Shown one piece after another: positions 32,720 through 44,500 of a stretch of 64,000 nucleotides of DNA. A program made the translations under genes and the position numbers. Source of the stretch: Cinnamomum chago (Eukaryota; Streptophyta; Magnoliopsida; Laurales; Lauraceae); assembly GCA_038049695.1 (NCBI GenBank), contig CP142456.1:45302001-45366000 (forward strand). The letters are read 5' to 3'. Position 1 is the first letter of the stretch; the number at the start of each line of letters is the position of its first letter. The notes below the pieces were generated by a model that saw only the letters and a list, made by a program, of their open reading frames with translations, searched no databases and had not been told where the DNA came from.

Positions 32720-34172
32720 TCTCTGGAAAAGTAACCGCGACTGGTCGGCTAGCTGGCAGTTAGCCGCCAGTCACCAGGCGGCTAGCCGACAGGTGACCGC
32801 TGGCTGACCGCCAGGTGAGAGAAACACCAACTGTGTTCAGATTTGAGCCATTTTTCCTCCTCAAAACCACTCTCCTCACTTCCATGTAATCCCTGTAATA
32901 AAACTGAGCTAAGAGCTCCTCCAATACATCTATCTACACTTCTCCAAAACCCCAATGTGTGTTCATTCCATCACCTCCTTATTAACCACAACAATCACAA
33001 GAGGAAAGAGAAACCAAAATCACAAATATTCATTTAAAATATATTCAAAAGACAACAAGTACCAAACCAATAGGTTTCCAAAAATAATAAATGACCTAGC
33101 AAGGTTCATTCAAAGCATTTATTTCAAAATCAATGCAAGCTAATAAATATGAATGAAAATGATAAATCAACCACATTCCTCATTAAAACCATTGAAAGCT
33201 CATAATATTAACTCATCCACTTGCCTTGGGTCTTCTAATCAAGGAAATCAAACTCTTATACTCTTCCAAGCGAAAGATCCAAGCTATGAACAAAATCCCC
33301 AAAAACAAACCCTAAAATGGTCAAACAATGAAATAGAAAGGGAAACCTTACAATAATGAGAATGGGACTTCTTCAAGATCAAAGAAACATAAATCTAAGA
33401 GATGGGGAAGGTTGCTTACTTGTAGGTTCTCCAAATGGGCAAGGTGAGCTCAAAGGAAGTCTCAAAGTTGATAGGTTTCTCAACAAATGGTATCAAAAGA
33501 TAGCCTTCAAGATGAGGAAGAGAATGATGACCTCCATTTTGATGTTGGTGCTAGATTAGTAGGAGATTGAGATGGAAAAAGCAAGAAGAAGAAGAAAAGT
33601 TGCCAAAGCAAACCCTAAGTTCTTTTTGTGCTGGAAAAGGGAAATGAGGAAGATGGGTTCTCCTTATATAAGCAAATGGGAATGGGTCCCACTACTTGAG
33701 ACATTCAAGGACTGAAATCTTGGCTTTCGGGGCTTCTAATGAATTCAACAAAGAAGGAAGAAATGATCGCCGAAATATCTAGTTTCCAAAAAGTATATGT
33801 TTCGCGGGTTTCGGGGATATCAAGTTTTGGATACAGATTTAGTGCACAATGACTGTTTTGCCCTCAAGGCTATGAAATCGGGTTTCGAGGTCTCGAACGG
33901 GCTCGGGATCAACATACAAGTCGTAGGGATTAACAATACAAATAAAACCGGATAAAAACGATGAATGCAAGAATCTCCGATAAATCCTCAAGCACATGCA
34001 AGGTCATAAAAAGGAACCCTTAAAGGCCCCACTATCACAAAGCAATCAAAATCCCCAAAACTATATCAAAAGCTATTCTAAACCCAACTTAACCAAAATC
34101 CACTAAACACGCTTAAAACTAAAACACAACTTAATTAACACTAATCGGGTTCACTCGGGTCGAGGTCTTACA
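32720..34172 (-). mobile_element. 5' LTR of element A, 5' part
   Basis: It continues from 22547. It holds the fourth GGTTAGCCGCC repeat unit (32720-32820), a splice-donor-like minus-strand CAAGTAAGC near 33418, a TATATAA box at 33664-33670 (minus) and the conserved block 33722-33878. The LTR start is at 34172 (minus strand TGTAAGACCTCGACCC). ACCAT (34173-34177) is the expected TSD; its partner lies outside the window. Confidence 0.83.
33664..33670 (-). promoter_or_regulatory. TATA-like box in LTR A
   Basis: The minus strand reads CTTATATAAGGAG about 500 bp inside the LTR, just after the conserved block. The array LTR has no clear counterpart at this place. Confidence 0.45.
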
Positions 34173-34781
34173 ACCATGTTATGTGATCACAATCTTGGTT
34201 GATTAATGGTGGAGGTTGACTTAATGATTGAACTTCCTTTCATTTCCCTTGCACATCGTAGTTATATTTAATGTTGCATGAAACGATTTATAAATATACA
34301 TAGCATATGGTTTTCACAGTAATATTAATTGATGTTGTATATAGTGTATCCCCATCACATCGTAGATACCTCTAATTTGGATTAATCATTGTAGCTATAT
34401 TTTACTTAACTCCATTTTAGAGTTATTGAGATAATAGTCATATCCTTGATCTCAATTGGTATCTTTTATTTCAATTTCTACCCATGATCTCATATCTCCA
34501 TGATTGTGGCCTAGTAATTCAATCAAATTGAGCTCTATAGTTAAACTTGACTAACCCTTCCCTTATAGTTACTCCACAATTGGTATTACCGCTCTCTCTT
34601 TGTACTACATAGTTAAATCATTGTCAACTTGTTGACAAAAGGAGATAATGGATTAAGGGGGATTGTAGATTTTTACAGGAAACATTAGCTTTGATCAAAT
34701 TCACCCTTGTATTGGCTTTGAATTCTTAGCGATTACTAACCATACTTGATAGCCTGTTATGCACATTTCGTTTTCGATTTC
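34173..34781 (+). mobile_element. SIRE-like internal fragment
   Basis: Matches 28240-28850 of the plus-strand SIRE-like element (GTTGATTAATGG-type start, TAGTTAAATC motifs, CAACTTGTTGACAAAAGGAG, GATAGCCTGTTATG), with many substitutions. It is the host DNA of element A on the left and ends at LTR C on the right. Non-coding. Confidence 0.78.
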
Positions 34782-35311
34782 TGTCGCGACCCCGGACCGG
34801 GAATCCCAATCCGGGATCGGGACTAATGTGGTGAATGATGATTGATGATGATTATCTACATCCACAATATACAATTTATTTAATTTCCCACAGGTGTCCG
34901 CGGTGAGGATATCACAACCTTGCATGAATGTTTCTTTTTAGTGCGGAAGCGTGTAGCAAATCAAATAGTTAGACTATCTCTAGTCATGCAAGCATTAACA
35001 TCAAATATCAAAACTGTATCAGAAAGAGCAATGATCTATAGCATGTTTCCCAAAAGTTGTTAAGGTTAAACAAAATATCATTTAGTTACATTCCCCAAAA
35101 TTAGAGGCCAACAAAGGCCAATATTACAAAATAATAACCCAAAAGAATGGTTAAGAAGTTCTCTCCAAAATGTTACGCCTCTTGTAGCAACCCGATGTCT
35201 ACATGACATCGTCAGCGCGCCACTCAACTAGAGGATGCGGCTCACCTACCGCCTCCTCCGGCTCCTCCTCAAGGAAACCGGCAACGGGACCTGAGTACCA
35301 AAGCAAAGGAT

Positions 35312-35327
35312 CAGACACGACGGTCTG
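35312..35327 (-). other. Conserved LTR hairpin (CAGAC/GTCTG) in LTR C
   Basis: CAGAC-ACGACG-GTCTG. Confidence 0.65.
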
Positions 35328-35575
35328 GCAAGAGAGTGAGAAGATACAACAACATAAAATAGATGAAATTAGATGAAATAACTCGAAAAGCAAGGAAATC
35401 TGTTTAAGCAAGAACTCTCATAAAATATGTAAATCAATTGCTAGAAAACATGTAAACAAGATAAAACATATGAGGAAACCAAGGGATCGGGAACTCACAA
35501 GATGGCAATCACATAAAGCTAAGTCCTCTGTCACTAAAGTGACAACAGTAATACGGGATGTTGTTCTCAGTCACA

Positions 35576-35580
35576 CAAGG
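35576..35580. repeat. Target-site duplication, left copy, tandem array
   Basis: CAAGG, repeated at 63770-63774. The undisturbed relative at 11307-11325 reads ACACAAGGTGAGGAG, confirming the empty site. Confidence 0.92.
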
Positions 35581-37128
35581 TGTGAGAACCCGACCCCTGA
35601 TCTCTTGGATTAGCGTTGTTTTATTTGTGGATTAGTTCTTTTAGTGGGATTAGTAGTTGTTGGGTTGAGTTTGTGAGCTAGAATGATTTTTCTTCTAGTT
35701 TTGGGCTTTTGAGTGCTTTGGTAGCTAGTGGGGCCCTTTGGGGGTTCCCTTTTCGGCTTTGCTTTTCTTGTGAGATTTTCCCGATTTGTTTCGTATTGTG
35801 TTTTTGGCCCATTGCATTCATCTTGAGGAATCCTACAACTTTCATGTTGATCCCATATCCATTTGAGAACCCGAAACCCGATTTCTTGGCCTTGAGGGCA
35901 AAACAGTCTTTTCACACCAAATCTGTACCCAAAACCCGATATTCTCGAAATCCGTGAAACATACACTTTTTGGAAACTAGATATTTCGGCGATCATTTCT
36001 TCCTTCTTCGTCGAATTCATCCGAGGACCCGAGAGAGATGATTTCCGCCAAGTTAGTTCCTTTAGTTGTGGGACCCAACCCAACCCAACTCACTTGTTAA
36101 CAAGGGAAGCCATTTCCCTTCTTCTTCATTCTTCTTTTCCAGCACAAGTGAGAAGCTAGGGCATTGTGAGGAACCCTTCCTCTTCTTCTTGCTTCCCATC
36201 ACTCAATCCACTTCCAAGCTTGCACCAAGAAGAGATTGGAGGCCACCATCTTCTTCATCTCCTTGAGGACTTTCTTTCCATAGCTTTTGTGGAGCTCACC
36301 AACCATTACAAGATTCCCTTAGAGCTTACCATTTCCATTAGAGGACCTTGCAAGTAAGTGTTCTTCTTCATCTTCTAGATATGTGTTCTTCTAGCCTTAG
36401 AGAACCTCCACCTTGATTATTGAGAAGTTTCCTTGTCATTTCATGGTTTAACCCATTTTAGGGCTTTTTTGGGGGTTTTTGTAGAGATTGTTGATCTTGA
36501 GCTTGAGAAGGGATAAGGAGCTTGGATTTGCTTGATTAGAGTCAAAGGCAAGTGGATGAATGGATGGTTTTAATGTTATCAAAGTTTTATGAGAATTCCT
36601 AAATTTATTACTTGTTCTTGATAATTTGATATAAGCTTCACATATGCTTCTTGCTATAGTTCTATTGATTTTGAAAAATGCATATTATGGGTCTTGCTCT
36701 CTTGATTAAATCTCTTGGAAATTATGCATTTCATTTGATCAAGTTTACTCATATGGTTTTTTTTATAAAGAATAGGATTGGTTTGGCTAATCATGGTTAT
36801 GTTTATGAGTTGCATTGATTTGAAATTGATACTCATTTATAGAGTTGTGCTAAAACATCTTTGGTTATGGAAATGTGATCAATAGACCTTGTTATCTATA
36901 AATGTTGACTCAAATGAACCCTTGTCTATGATGGGAACTCCTCTCCTTGTTTGGGGATTGAATGTGAAGAAAGAGGTTGGATTTAATGATTCATTGAAGT
37001 CTTGATGGGAGTTTGATTGTAATTAGAATGTTGTTGAAGTAAGGAAAAACTCATTTGTATAAGTGTTGGAAAGGAAAAAGGAAGAGAAAGGAGGGAACTG
37101 AACTGCCAGAATTCAGTTTCTGGACAGT

Positions 37129-37273
37129 TCGCTCGAGCGACCATGACAGTTCGCTCGAGCGACCTGTCCAGAAAGGCATACGGGCGTTCCAGTAGCTAGT
37201 TCGCTCGACCACATTTAAATAACCGCTCGAACGATGAGTTCGCTCGAGCGAACTCCCAGATTCGCTCGAGCGA
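37129..37273 (+). repeat. TCGCTCGAGCGA palindrome cluster in the array LTR
   Basis: Perfect 12-bp palindromes at 37129, 37151, 37240 and 37262 (spacing 22, 89, 22), with degenerate CGCTCGA copies at about 37202 and 37223. Repeated in each LTR at +6006 steps; in LTR 3 the third copy is changed to TCACTCGAGCGA (about 49252). Confidence 0.88.
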
Positions 37274-37918
37274 TGCTGTCTGCCTGGCCTGATGCGCGGG
37301 TACAGAATTCAGTTTGAGTCCAGTGGGTTTTGAGGTTTATTTTCTTCGTGGACCTTGGCTAACCTCCTCGAACTCACTCGACCATATGTGGGAGCGTCTT
37401 GAGCCGATGCTCTTCACGGTTGGTTCGGTAGCATCGAAGTTCAATACATTTCAATCTTGAACGGGATGGAACGACGCGATATCTTCGTTATATCTAAACA
37501 CAAGTCTTTCCCTTGGTTATCGCGAATTCTATTCCTTTCGGTGACTGAATAGGTTGCTCGATGTTTCCGAATTAATGTCATACCTAGGATGGACCGTTGA
37601 TAATCTTGATTCTTGCTATTGTAACATCTAGAACTACCCATAAGCTCATGTTAAATTTTGGAAGTAGTAAAAGTGCATAAGGAGCCCGGAATGTCTTCAA
37701 ACTCAAGGAGTACCAAGTAATTGTTATAATCGACATACGGGACCCCTATTCACTTAAATAGATCTTGAAATTAATACTTTTCCCGAAATTGTCATAGTTC
37801 ATTGTTTCACCTCTTGTCCCGAGATTTGCATTACATGACTTGTTTTCCCGAAAGCATTGAAGTTACATTAGTAATAGTTACTTGTCCCGAAATGTATTGC
37901 CCGATATGATATGACAGT

Positions 37919-37990
37919 GTGCCCTTGAGCACCCCCGTTTACCCGTTTATTTACGTGCCCTTGAGCACCCCCGTTTACCCGTTTATTTAC
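37919..37990 (+). repeat. Exact 36-bp tandem duplication
   Basis: The unit begins GTGCCCTTGAGCACCCCC, two copies back to back. Present in all five LTRs; LTR 5 has one C-to-T change at the junction (about 61979). Confidence 0.9.
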
Positions 37991-38479
37991 TGTACTTGAT
38001 TACTTGCATATGTCTCGATTGGTTTTAACCTATGAGTCGGCATCACTAAGCTTGGATACCTTGTCAGTCTGATCCACTGACTTGGAGATCCCTCTCCCGT
38101 CCCGCCAGCTGCAGTTTGGATCCCGATACCCGGTTATTGCCGTGGTCCCGTCCCGATACCCGGTTCGCTACCGTGGTCCCGTTCCCGTGTATTTATTATT
38201 GTATATATGATTTACGTTGAGTCTCCTCACCTTGTGTGACTGAGACCAACGTCCCGCTCTTGTCACTTCGGTGATAGAGGACTTAGCTTCTTGTGATTGC
38301 CATCTTGCCAGTTCCCGATTCCTTGGACACCCGACATGGTTTATATTGCTTACTTGTTTTCAGTTAAATGATTCATTGCTTCTATGAAAGTTGTTATTTA
38401 GATAAGTGTTAATGCTCTCTATTGTAAATTCAGTCACTATTATATTGTTTTTATGTCCTTTGCACACGCACATGTTTTA

Positions 38480-39115
38480 CAGGAATGCCGGTTGGGTAAA
38501 TACCCGTGCTTTTACATATGTTTCAAACGATAAATGATTTTGCTAGATTTATATGATTACACGTGTTTTAAGGGAATACCCGAATTGTTAAATACCCGTG
38601 CCTTGTTTTAAAGGACATTTGGTTTGTCAGATATCTATGTTTATACCTGTTTTTAAATGAATACCCGAATTGTTAAATACCCATGCTTTGAAATAGGTTT
38701 CAAATGACACTTGTTTTGCCAGATTCCTACGTTTATACCTATTTTACATGATACCCGATTTGTTTAAATATCCATACTTTGGAATAGGTTTAAATGAGCA
38801 TTAGTCTTGTTGGATCTCTTTGGTTACACCTGTTTTAAACGATACCCGATTTATTAAATATCCATATTTCTACATAGGTTTCAAATGGACATTGGTTTTG
38901 CTAGACTGTTATGGATACCTGATTTGTTGTATACTTGTGTTTTACTTAAGTTTCAAATGAACGTTTGTTTTGTCAAACCACTATATTTATACATGTTTTA
39001 GACGAATACCCGATTGTCAAATATCTATGATTATAGATGATGTAAATGAATACATGTTTTATTAGATGTTCATGTTTTACCCGTGCTTGAAATGAATACA
39101 AGTTTTCCCCGAGAT
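38480..39115 (+). repeat. Degenerate repeat of about 115 bp in the array LTR
   Basis: Five to six units built on ATACCCGAATTGTTAAATAC, TTTGAAATAGGTTTCAAATG and GTTTTGCCAGATT blocks, each strongly diverged. Present in every LTR. Confidence 0.75.
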
Positions 39116-39219
39116 TCCCGACTTTGCACCCGTTTAATTATATGCAGTACTTGATCGATTAGCATGATTTATTATATGTTTTATTCTTTAGTATAATTGT
39201 GATCTTTTCATCCACCTGC

Positions 39220-39235
39220 CAGACCGTCGTGTCTG
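39220..39235 (+). other. Conserved LTR hairpin in the array LTR
   Basis: CAGAC-CGTCGT-GTCTG. In LTRs 2-5 the next base is G instead of A, adding a sixth C-G pair. Confidence 0.65.
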
Positions 39236-39713
39236 ACCCACTACTTTTGGTACTCAGGTTCAGATTTATTCGCCCCGAGTTGAGTGTTTTGTTGGCTTTG
39301 GAGCCATGCCTTGCAGGTTGTTTTGTCGGCTATGTCATGTAGACATTGAGTCTGACATCGGAGCTACGTCACATTTAGGTAGTAGTTTATAGCTTATTGT
39401 TGTATGGCTTTTGTTAGCCCTTTTCCTTGGGATTCTTAATTAATGTACATTGATAATTGTAACTTGAACATATTTGGGAATGTAATATCCTGTTACTGTC
39501 AGCTCTGTAATTTATTGTGATGGTTACTCCAGTCTGATATGATTCTTGATATAATAGCTATGGGCTAAAGGTTGAGTGCGACGCGGAATCCGATGGCCAC
39601 GGACTTCGGGTCGCAACACCACAAATGCTTCCGCAAAATATTCAGAATGTGTTGTCTTCACACACGCGGATCCTGGGAGAAGAAAAATATAATTTATGCT
39701 TAATCCCATCTCC

Positions 39714-39740
39714 CGCCCCCGAGGTTTCGGTTCGGGGGCG
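39714..39740 (+). other. GC hairpin at the 3' end of the array LTR
   Basis: CGCCCCCGA-GGTTTCGGT-TCGGGGGCG: 9-bp perfect arms, ending five bases before the LTR terminus and nine before the PBS core. Confidence 0.75.
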
Positions 39741-39748
39741 TGACAGAC

Positions 39749-39760
39749 TGGTATCAGAGC
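39749..39760 (+). other. Primer-binding site, array unit 1
   Basis: TGGTATCAGAGC, three bases after the LTR. Repeated at 45755, 51761 and 57767. Confidence 0.92.
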
Positions 39761-41573
39761 GGGCAGGTTTCTAGGAAATAAAACACTCTAGGAACCTTAA
39801 GACGTGTGGTGAGGACTCGTTTTCTTTTCTTTAGTTGTTGTTTTTGTGAGTTTGTGCCTGTTTTTTTTTCTAGTGGGGGAGACTATTTTTGTCTCCTTTT
39901 CTTGTCCTTGTTTTTGGTGAATTTGGGGGACCAAATTCTTTTCTAGTGGGGGAGAATTTAGTGTCTCCGCACCCACATTTAGTTCCTTTGCCTTGTTTTC
40001 GCGCCAGAGAGTCAGAGTTTATGGACCTAGCAGGTGTTTCTCGAAGGACTTTGGCAGAATTTTTAGCTTTTGGATGTCGCAGATGGAGCTTTAGAAGGAA
40101 TTTGTGACCAATTGTTCGTCAGCAAGGAATGTGAGCAGCATATGGAGACCCAATTACAGTTGATCGTGTACCTTCAGTGGATTCATCAGGCAAGTAAGTG
40201 CGGATTTTTGGATAAACTTGGATTATTTTCCTAAGTCAGAAGACTCCATAAGCCGAAGAAATGATGGAATTTATGAGGTTTGAGGTGACTTTCAGTGGTG
40301 CAGCTTCAAAAGATGTGAAAAGTTAGAAATTCTTGAGTATTGATGAGCTTATGATGTAGAATTGTTGGACGAGGTTTAACAAGTTGAAGTTATGATGGTG
40401 AGTCAACTCATCAGGATGTATCAGTGGATGAGTAAAAGCATAGGAAATTAGTTTTCTGCACCAGTGTAGAGAGTTACATGTGGAATTGATTGTTACCTGA
40501 TCGCATGATGAGAAGATTTAGTGGACTTTACCGACTTGTAGAACATCAGTTTGGGCAGAGTACAGATACGAGCAGAAAAAATCATCACCGATGGACAATG
40601 ACAGTTGAAGGATTCAGAGAAGAATGAATTTGACAGAAGCACACCTCACGAAGTTGGACAAGTGGAGTAGCATGACAGTGAAAGTGTTGACGGGTTTAGT
40701 CAGAGTTGGAAACTTACAGAGCGGTGAACATTGTGTTTTCAATGAGCAGATAGAGATGAGTGAAGTGTTCAGAGGACCGTTCAAATATTTGGTTGAATCA
40801 GCTTGGTATATGAAGGAGTGACAGATTCCCAAGTCATTCACCACGAAGATTGTGCATTGGCAGGAGACATAATCTCGACAACTTTGATAGAAATGACAGA
40901 AGAGTACAGAGGACTGGACGACATTGCCTAAAGTAAGAGATATCTGGTAGTACTCAGCGCCACCAATTTTCCGAAGCCAAGGACAGATAGAAGAACAAGA
41001 CAATATTTCAAGGTAAAGGCATGTCCGAGACCTGCAGAGACCGACTATTGTGCAGCGGATCAAGAGCAACGGACGGAAACGGTTAGAGCTTCAAATGTTG
41101 AAGAATGGTGAAAGGACAAGCATGATTGTGTCAGAGACTGATTGCTGCGAAATGGATCAAAGCACCGAGCAGAAATAGTTGGAGCCAGCAAGAGTTCACA
41201 TTGAAGATTGTGCAACTGATATGAGACCCTAGCTTCGACAGTTGTGATGAAGTCGACAGAATTGTTCCAAGAATTGTCGGCACCAGAATGACTAGGACCG
41301 AGAGACCTGGTGGAACTTTGAAGGAGTCAGAGATAGCCAATTTCCTTGAGCAGTCAGATTGGTAGAGCAGTAACAGATTTGAGCCAGTGGTGGAATGTCT
41401 GACAACTGTTGATAGTTGACCGAAGAGTTCTACAGCGAGGATGATCCAGCGAGTCCAGTGCTTCCGAGAGGGCCATTTTGGAGCAGTCGTTTGAGGTTTT
41501 GTTTTCGAGTGTGAGATTAATGTCCCCACTTGTTTTTGAGTTTGTTTAGTTCATTTGGAGGACCAAATGTTCT

Positions 41574-41586
41574 AAGGGGGGGAGGA
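41574..41586 (+). other. Polypurine tract, array unit 1
   Basis: AAGGGGGGGAGGA directly before LTR 2. Repeated before LTRs 3, 4 and 5. Confidence 0.92.
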
Positions 41587-44500
41587 TGTGAGAACCCGAC
41601 CCCTGATCTCTTGGATTAGCGTTGTTTTATTTGTGGATTAGTTCTTTTAGTGGGATTAGTAGTTGTTGGGTTGAGTTTGTGAGATAGAATGATTTTTCTT
41701 CTAGTTTTGGGCTTTTGAGTGCTTTGGTAGCTAGTGGGGCCCTTTGGGGGTTCCCTTTTCGGCTTTGCTTTTCTTGTGAGATTTTCCCGATTTGTTTCGT
41801 ATTGTGTTTTTGGCCCATTGCATTCATCTTAAGGAATCCTACAACTTTCATGTTGATCCCATATCCATTTGAGAACCCGAAACCCGATTTCTTGGCCTTG
41901 AGGGCAAAACAGTCTTTTCACACCAAATCTGTACCCAAAACCCGATATTCTCGAAATCCGTGAAACATACACTTTTTGGAAACTAGATATTTCGGCGATC
42001 ATTTCTTCCTTCTTCGTCGAATTCATCCGAGGACCCGAGAGAGATGATTTCCGCCAAGTTAGTTCCTTTAGTTATGGGACCCAACCCAACCCAACTCACT
42101 TGTTAACAAGGGAAGCCATTTCCCTTCTTCTTCATTCTTTTTTTCCAGCACAAGTGAGAAGCTAGGGCATTGTGAGGAACCCTTCCTCTTCTTCTTGCTT
42201 CCCATCACTCAATCCACTTCCAAGCTTGCACCAAGAAGAGATTGGAGGCCACCATCTTCTTCATCTCCTTGACGACTTTCTTTCCATAGCTTTTGTGGAG
42301 CTCACCAACCATTACAAGATTCCCTTAGAGCTTACCATTTCCATTAGAGGACCTTGCAAGTAAGTGTTCTTCTTCATCTTCTAGATATGTGTTCTTCTAG
42401 CCTTAGAGAACCTCCACCTTGATTATTGAGAAGTTTCCTTGTCATTTCATGGTTTAACCCATTTTAGGGCTTTTTTGGGGGTTTTTGTAGAGATTGTTGA
42501 TCTTGAGCTTGAGAAGGGATTAGGAGCTTGGATTTGCTTGATTAGAGTCAAAGGCAAGTGGATGAATGGATGGTTTTAATGTTATCAAAGTTTTATGAGA
42601 ATTCCTAAATTTATTACTTGTTCTTGATAATTTGATATAAGCTTCACATATGCTTCTTGCTATAGTTCTATTGATTTTGAAAAATGCATATTATGGGTCT
42701 TGCTCTCTTGATTAAATCTCTTGGAAATTATGCATTTCATTTGATCAAGTTTACTCATATGGTTTTTTTTATAAAGAATAGGATTGGTTTGGCTAATCAT
42801 GGTTATGTTTATGAGTTGCATTGATTTGAAATTGATACTCATTTATAGAGTTGTGCTAAAACATCTTTGGTTATGGAAATGTGATCAATAGACATTGTTA
42901 TCTATAAATGTTGACTCAAATGAACCCTTGTCTATGATGGGAACTCCTCTCCTTGTTTGGGGATTGAATGTGAAGAAAGAGGTTGGATTTAATGATTCAT
43001 TGAAGTCTTGATGGGAGTTTGATTGTAATTAGAATGTTGTTGAAGTAAGGAAAAACTCATTTGTATAAGTGTTGGAAAGGAAAAAGGAAGAGAAAGGAGG
43101 GAACTGAACTGCCAGAATTCAGTTTCTGGACAGTTCGCTCGAGCGACCATGACAGTTCGCTCGAGCGACCTGTCCAGAAAGGCATACGGGCGTTCCAGTA
43201 GCTAGTTCGCTCGACCACATTTAAATAACCGCTCGAACGATGAGTTCGCTCGAGCGAACTCCCAGATTCGCTCGAGCGATGCTGTCTGCCTGGCCTGATG
43301 CGCGGGTACAGAATTCAGTTTGAGTCCAGTGGGTTTTGAGGTTTATTTTCTTCGTGGACCTTGGCTAACCTCCTCGAACTCACTCGACCATATGTGGGAG
43401 CGTCTTGAGCCGATGCTCTTCACGGTTGGTTCGGTAGCATCGAAGTTCAATACATTTCAATCTTGAACGGGATGGAACGACGCGATATCTTCGTTATATC
43501 TAAACACAAGTCTTTCCCTTGGTTATCGCGAATTCTATTCCTTTCGGTGACTGAATAGGTTGCTCGATGTTTCCGAATTAATGTCATACCTAGGATGGAC
43601 CGTTGATAATCTTGATTCTTGCTATTGTAACATCTAGAACTACCCATAAGCTCATGTTAAATTTTGGAAGTAGTAAAAGTGCATAAGGAGCCCGGAATGT
43701 CTTCAAACTCAAGGAGTACCAAGTAATTGTTATAATCGACATACGGGACCCCTATTCACTTAAATAGATCTTGAAATTAATACTTTTCCCGAAATTGTCA
43801 TAGTTCATTGTTTCACCTCTTGTCCCGAGATTTGCATTACATGACTTGTTTTCCCGAAAGCATTGAAGTTACATTAGTAATAGTTACTTGTCCCGAAATG
43901 TATTGCCCGATATGATATGACAGTGTGCCCTTGAGCACCCCCGTTTACCCGTTTATTTACGTGCCCTTGAGCACCCCCGTTTACCCGTTTATTTACTGTA
44001 CTTGATTACTTGCATATGTCTCGATTGGTTTTAACCTATGAGTCGGCATCACTAAGCTTGGATACCTTGTCAGTCTGATCCACTGACTTGGAGATCCCTC
44101 TCCCGTCCCGCCAGCTGCAGTTTGGATCCCGATACCCGGTTATTGCCGTGGTCCCGTCCCGATACCCGGTTCGCTACCGTGGTCCCGTTCCCGTGTATTT
44201 ATTATTGTATATATGATTTACGTTGAGTCTCCTCACCTTGTGTGACTGAGACCAACGTCCCGCTCTTGTCACTTCGGTGATAGAGGACTTAGCTTCTTGT
44301 GATTGCCATCTTGCCAGTTCCCGATTCCTTGGACACCCGACATGGTTTATATTGCTTACTTGTTTTCAGTTAAATGATTCATTGCTTCTATGAAAGTTGT
44401 TATTTAGATAAGTGTTAATGCTCTCTATTGTAAATTCAGTCACTATTATATTGTTTTTATGTCCTTTGCACACGCACATGTTTTACAGGAATGCCGGTTG

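Larger units (their letters stand above)
34782..35580 (-). mobile_element. Ty3 LTR C, 3' part
   Basis: Minus-oriented LTR of the same subfamily as D (10530). The 3' end is at 34782 (plus strand TGTCGCGACCCCGG). Hairpin at 35312-35327. It is interrupted at 35580 by the tandem array and resumes at 63775. Confidence 0.85.
35581..39745 (+). mobile_element. Array LTR 1
   Basis: 4165 bp. Order: conserved block (35900-36030), pyrimidine-rich leader (36115-36200), donor-like CAAGTAAGTG (36353), palindrome cluster (37129-37273), 36-bp duplication (37919-37990), degenerate repeats of about 115 bp (38480-39115), hairpin (39220-39235), terminal GC hairpin (39714-39740). It carries at least six private base variants against LTRs 2-5. 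No gene: the several short frames have no recognisable domain. Confidence 0.95.
39746..41586 (+). mobile_element. Array internal region 1
   Basis: 1841 bp, non-coding. It starts with the PBS, then CTAGTGGGGGAGA-type repeats (39870-39970). A degenerate direct duplication of about 355 bp follows, with anchors GAAGATTGTGCA near 40848 and 41210. The end (GGAGGACCAAATGTTC then the PPT) resembles the pol 3' end of Tekay/Del elements. Private variants relative to regions 2-4 lie at about 39912, 40274 and 41516. A minus-strand frame of 151 codons (40614-41069) has no recognisable domain. Confidence 0.9.

Noticed and set aside
35610-36083. 157-codon minus-strand frame in array LTR 1
   Set aside because: The other four LTRs split it with a stop (AAGG variant near the middle). 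Only the short STKKEEM core is shared between families, reported separately as a tentative finding.
37129-37273. CRISPR-like array of repeated palindromes
   Set aside because: Spacers are irregular, the cluster sits inside a plant LTR and is copied in every LTR; no cas genes and a eukaryotic context.
40614-41069. 151-codon minus-strand frame repeated four times (also 46620, 52626, 58632)
   Set aside because: Repetition only reflects the 6006-bp array. The translation is Cys/Ser/Leu-rich with no recognisable domain and overlaps degenerate repeats.
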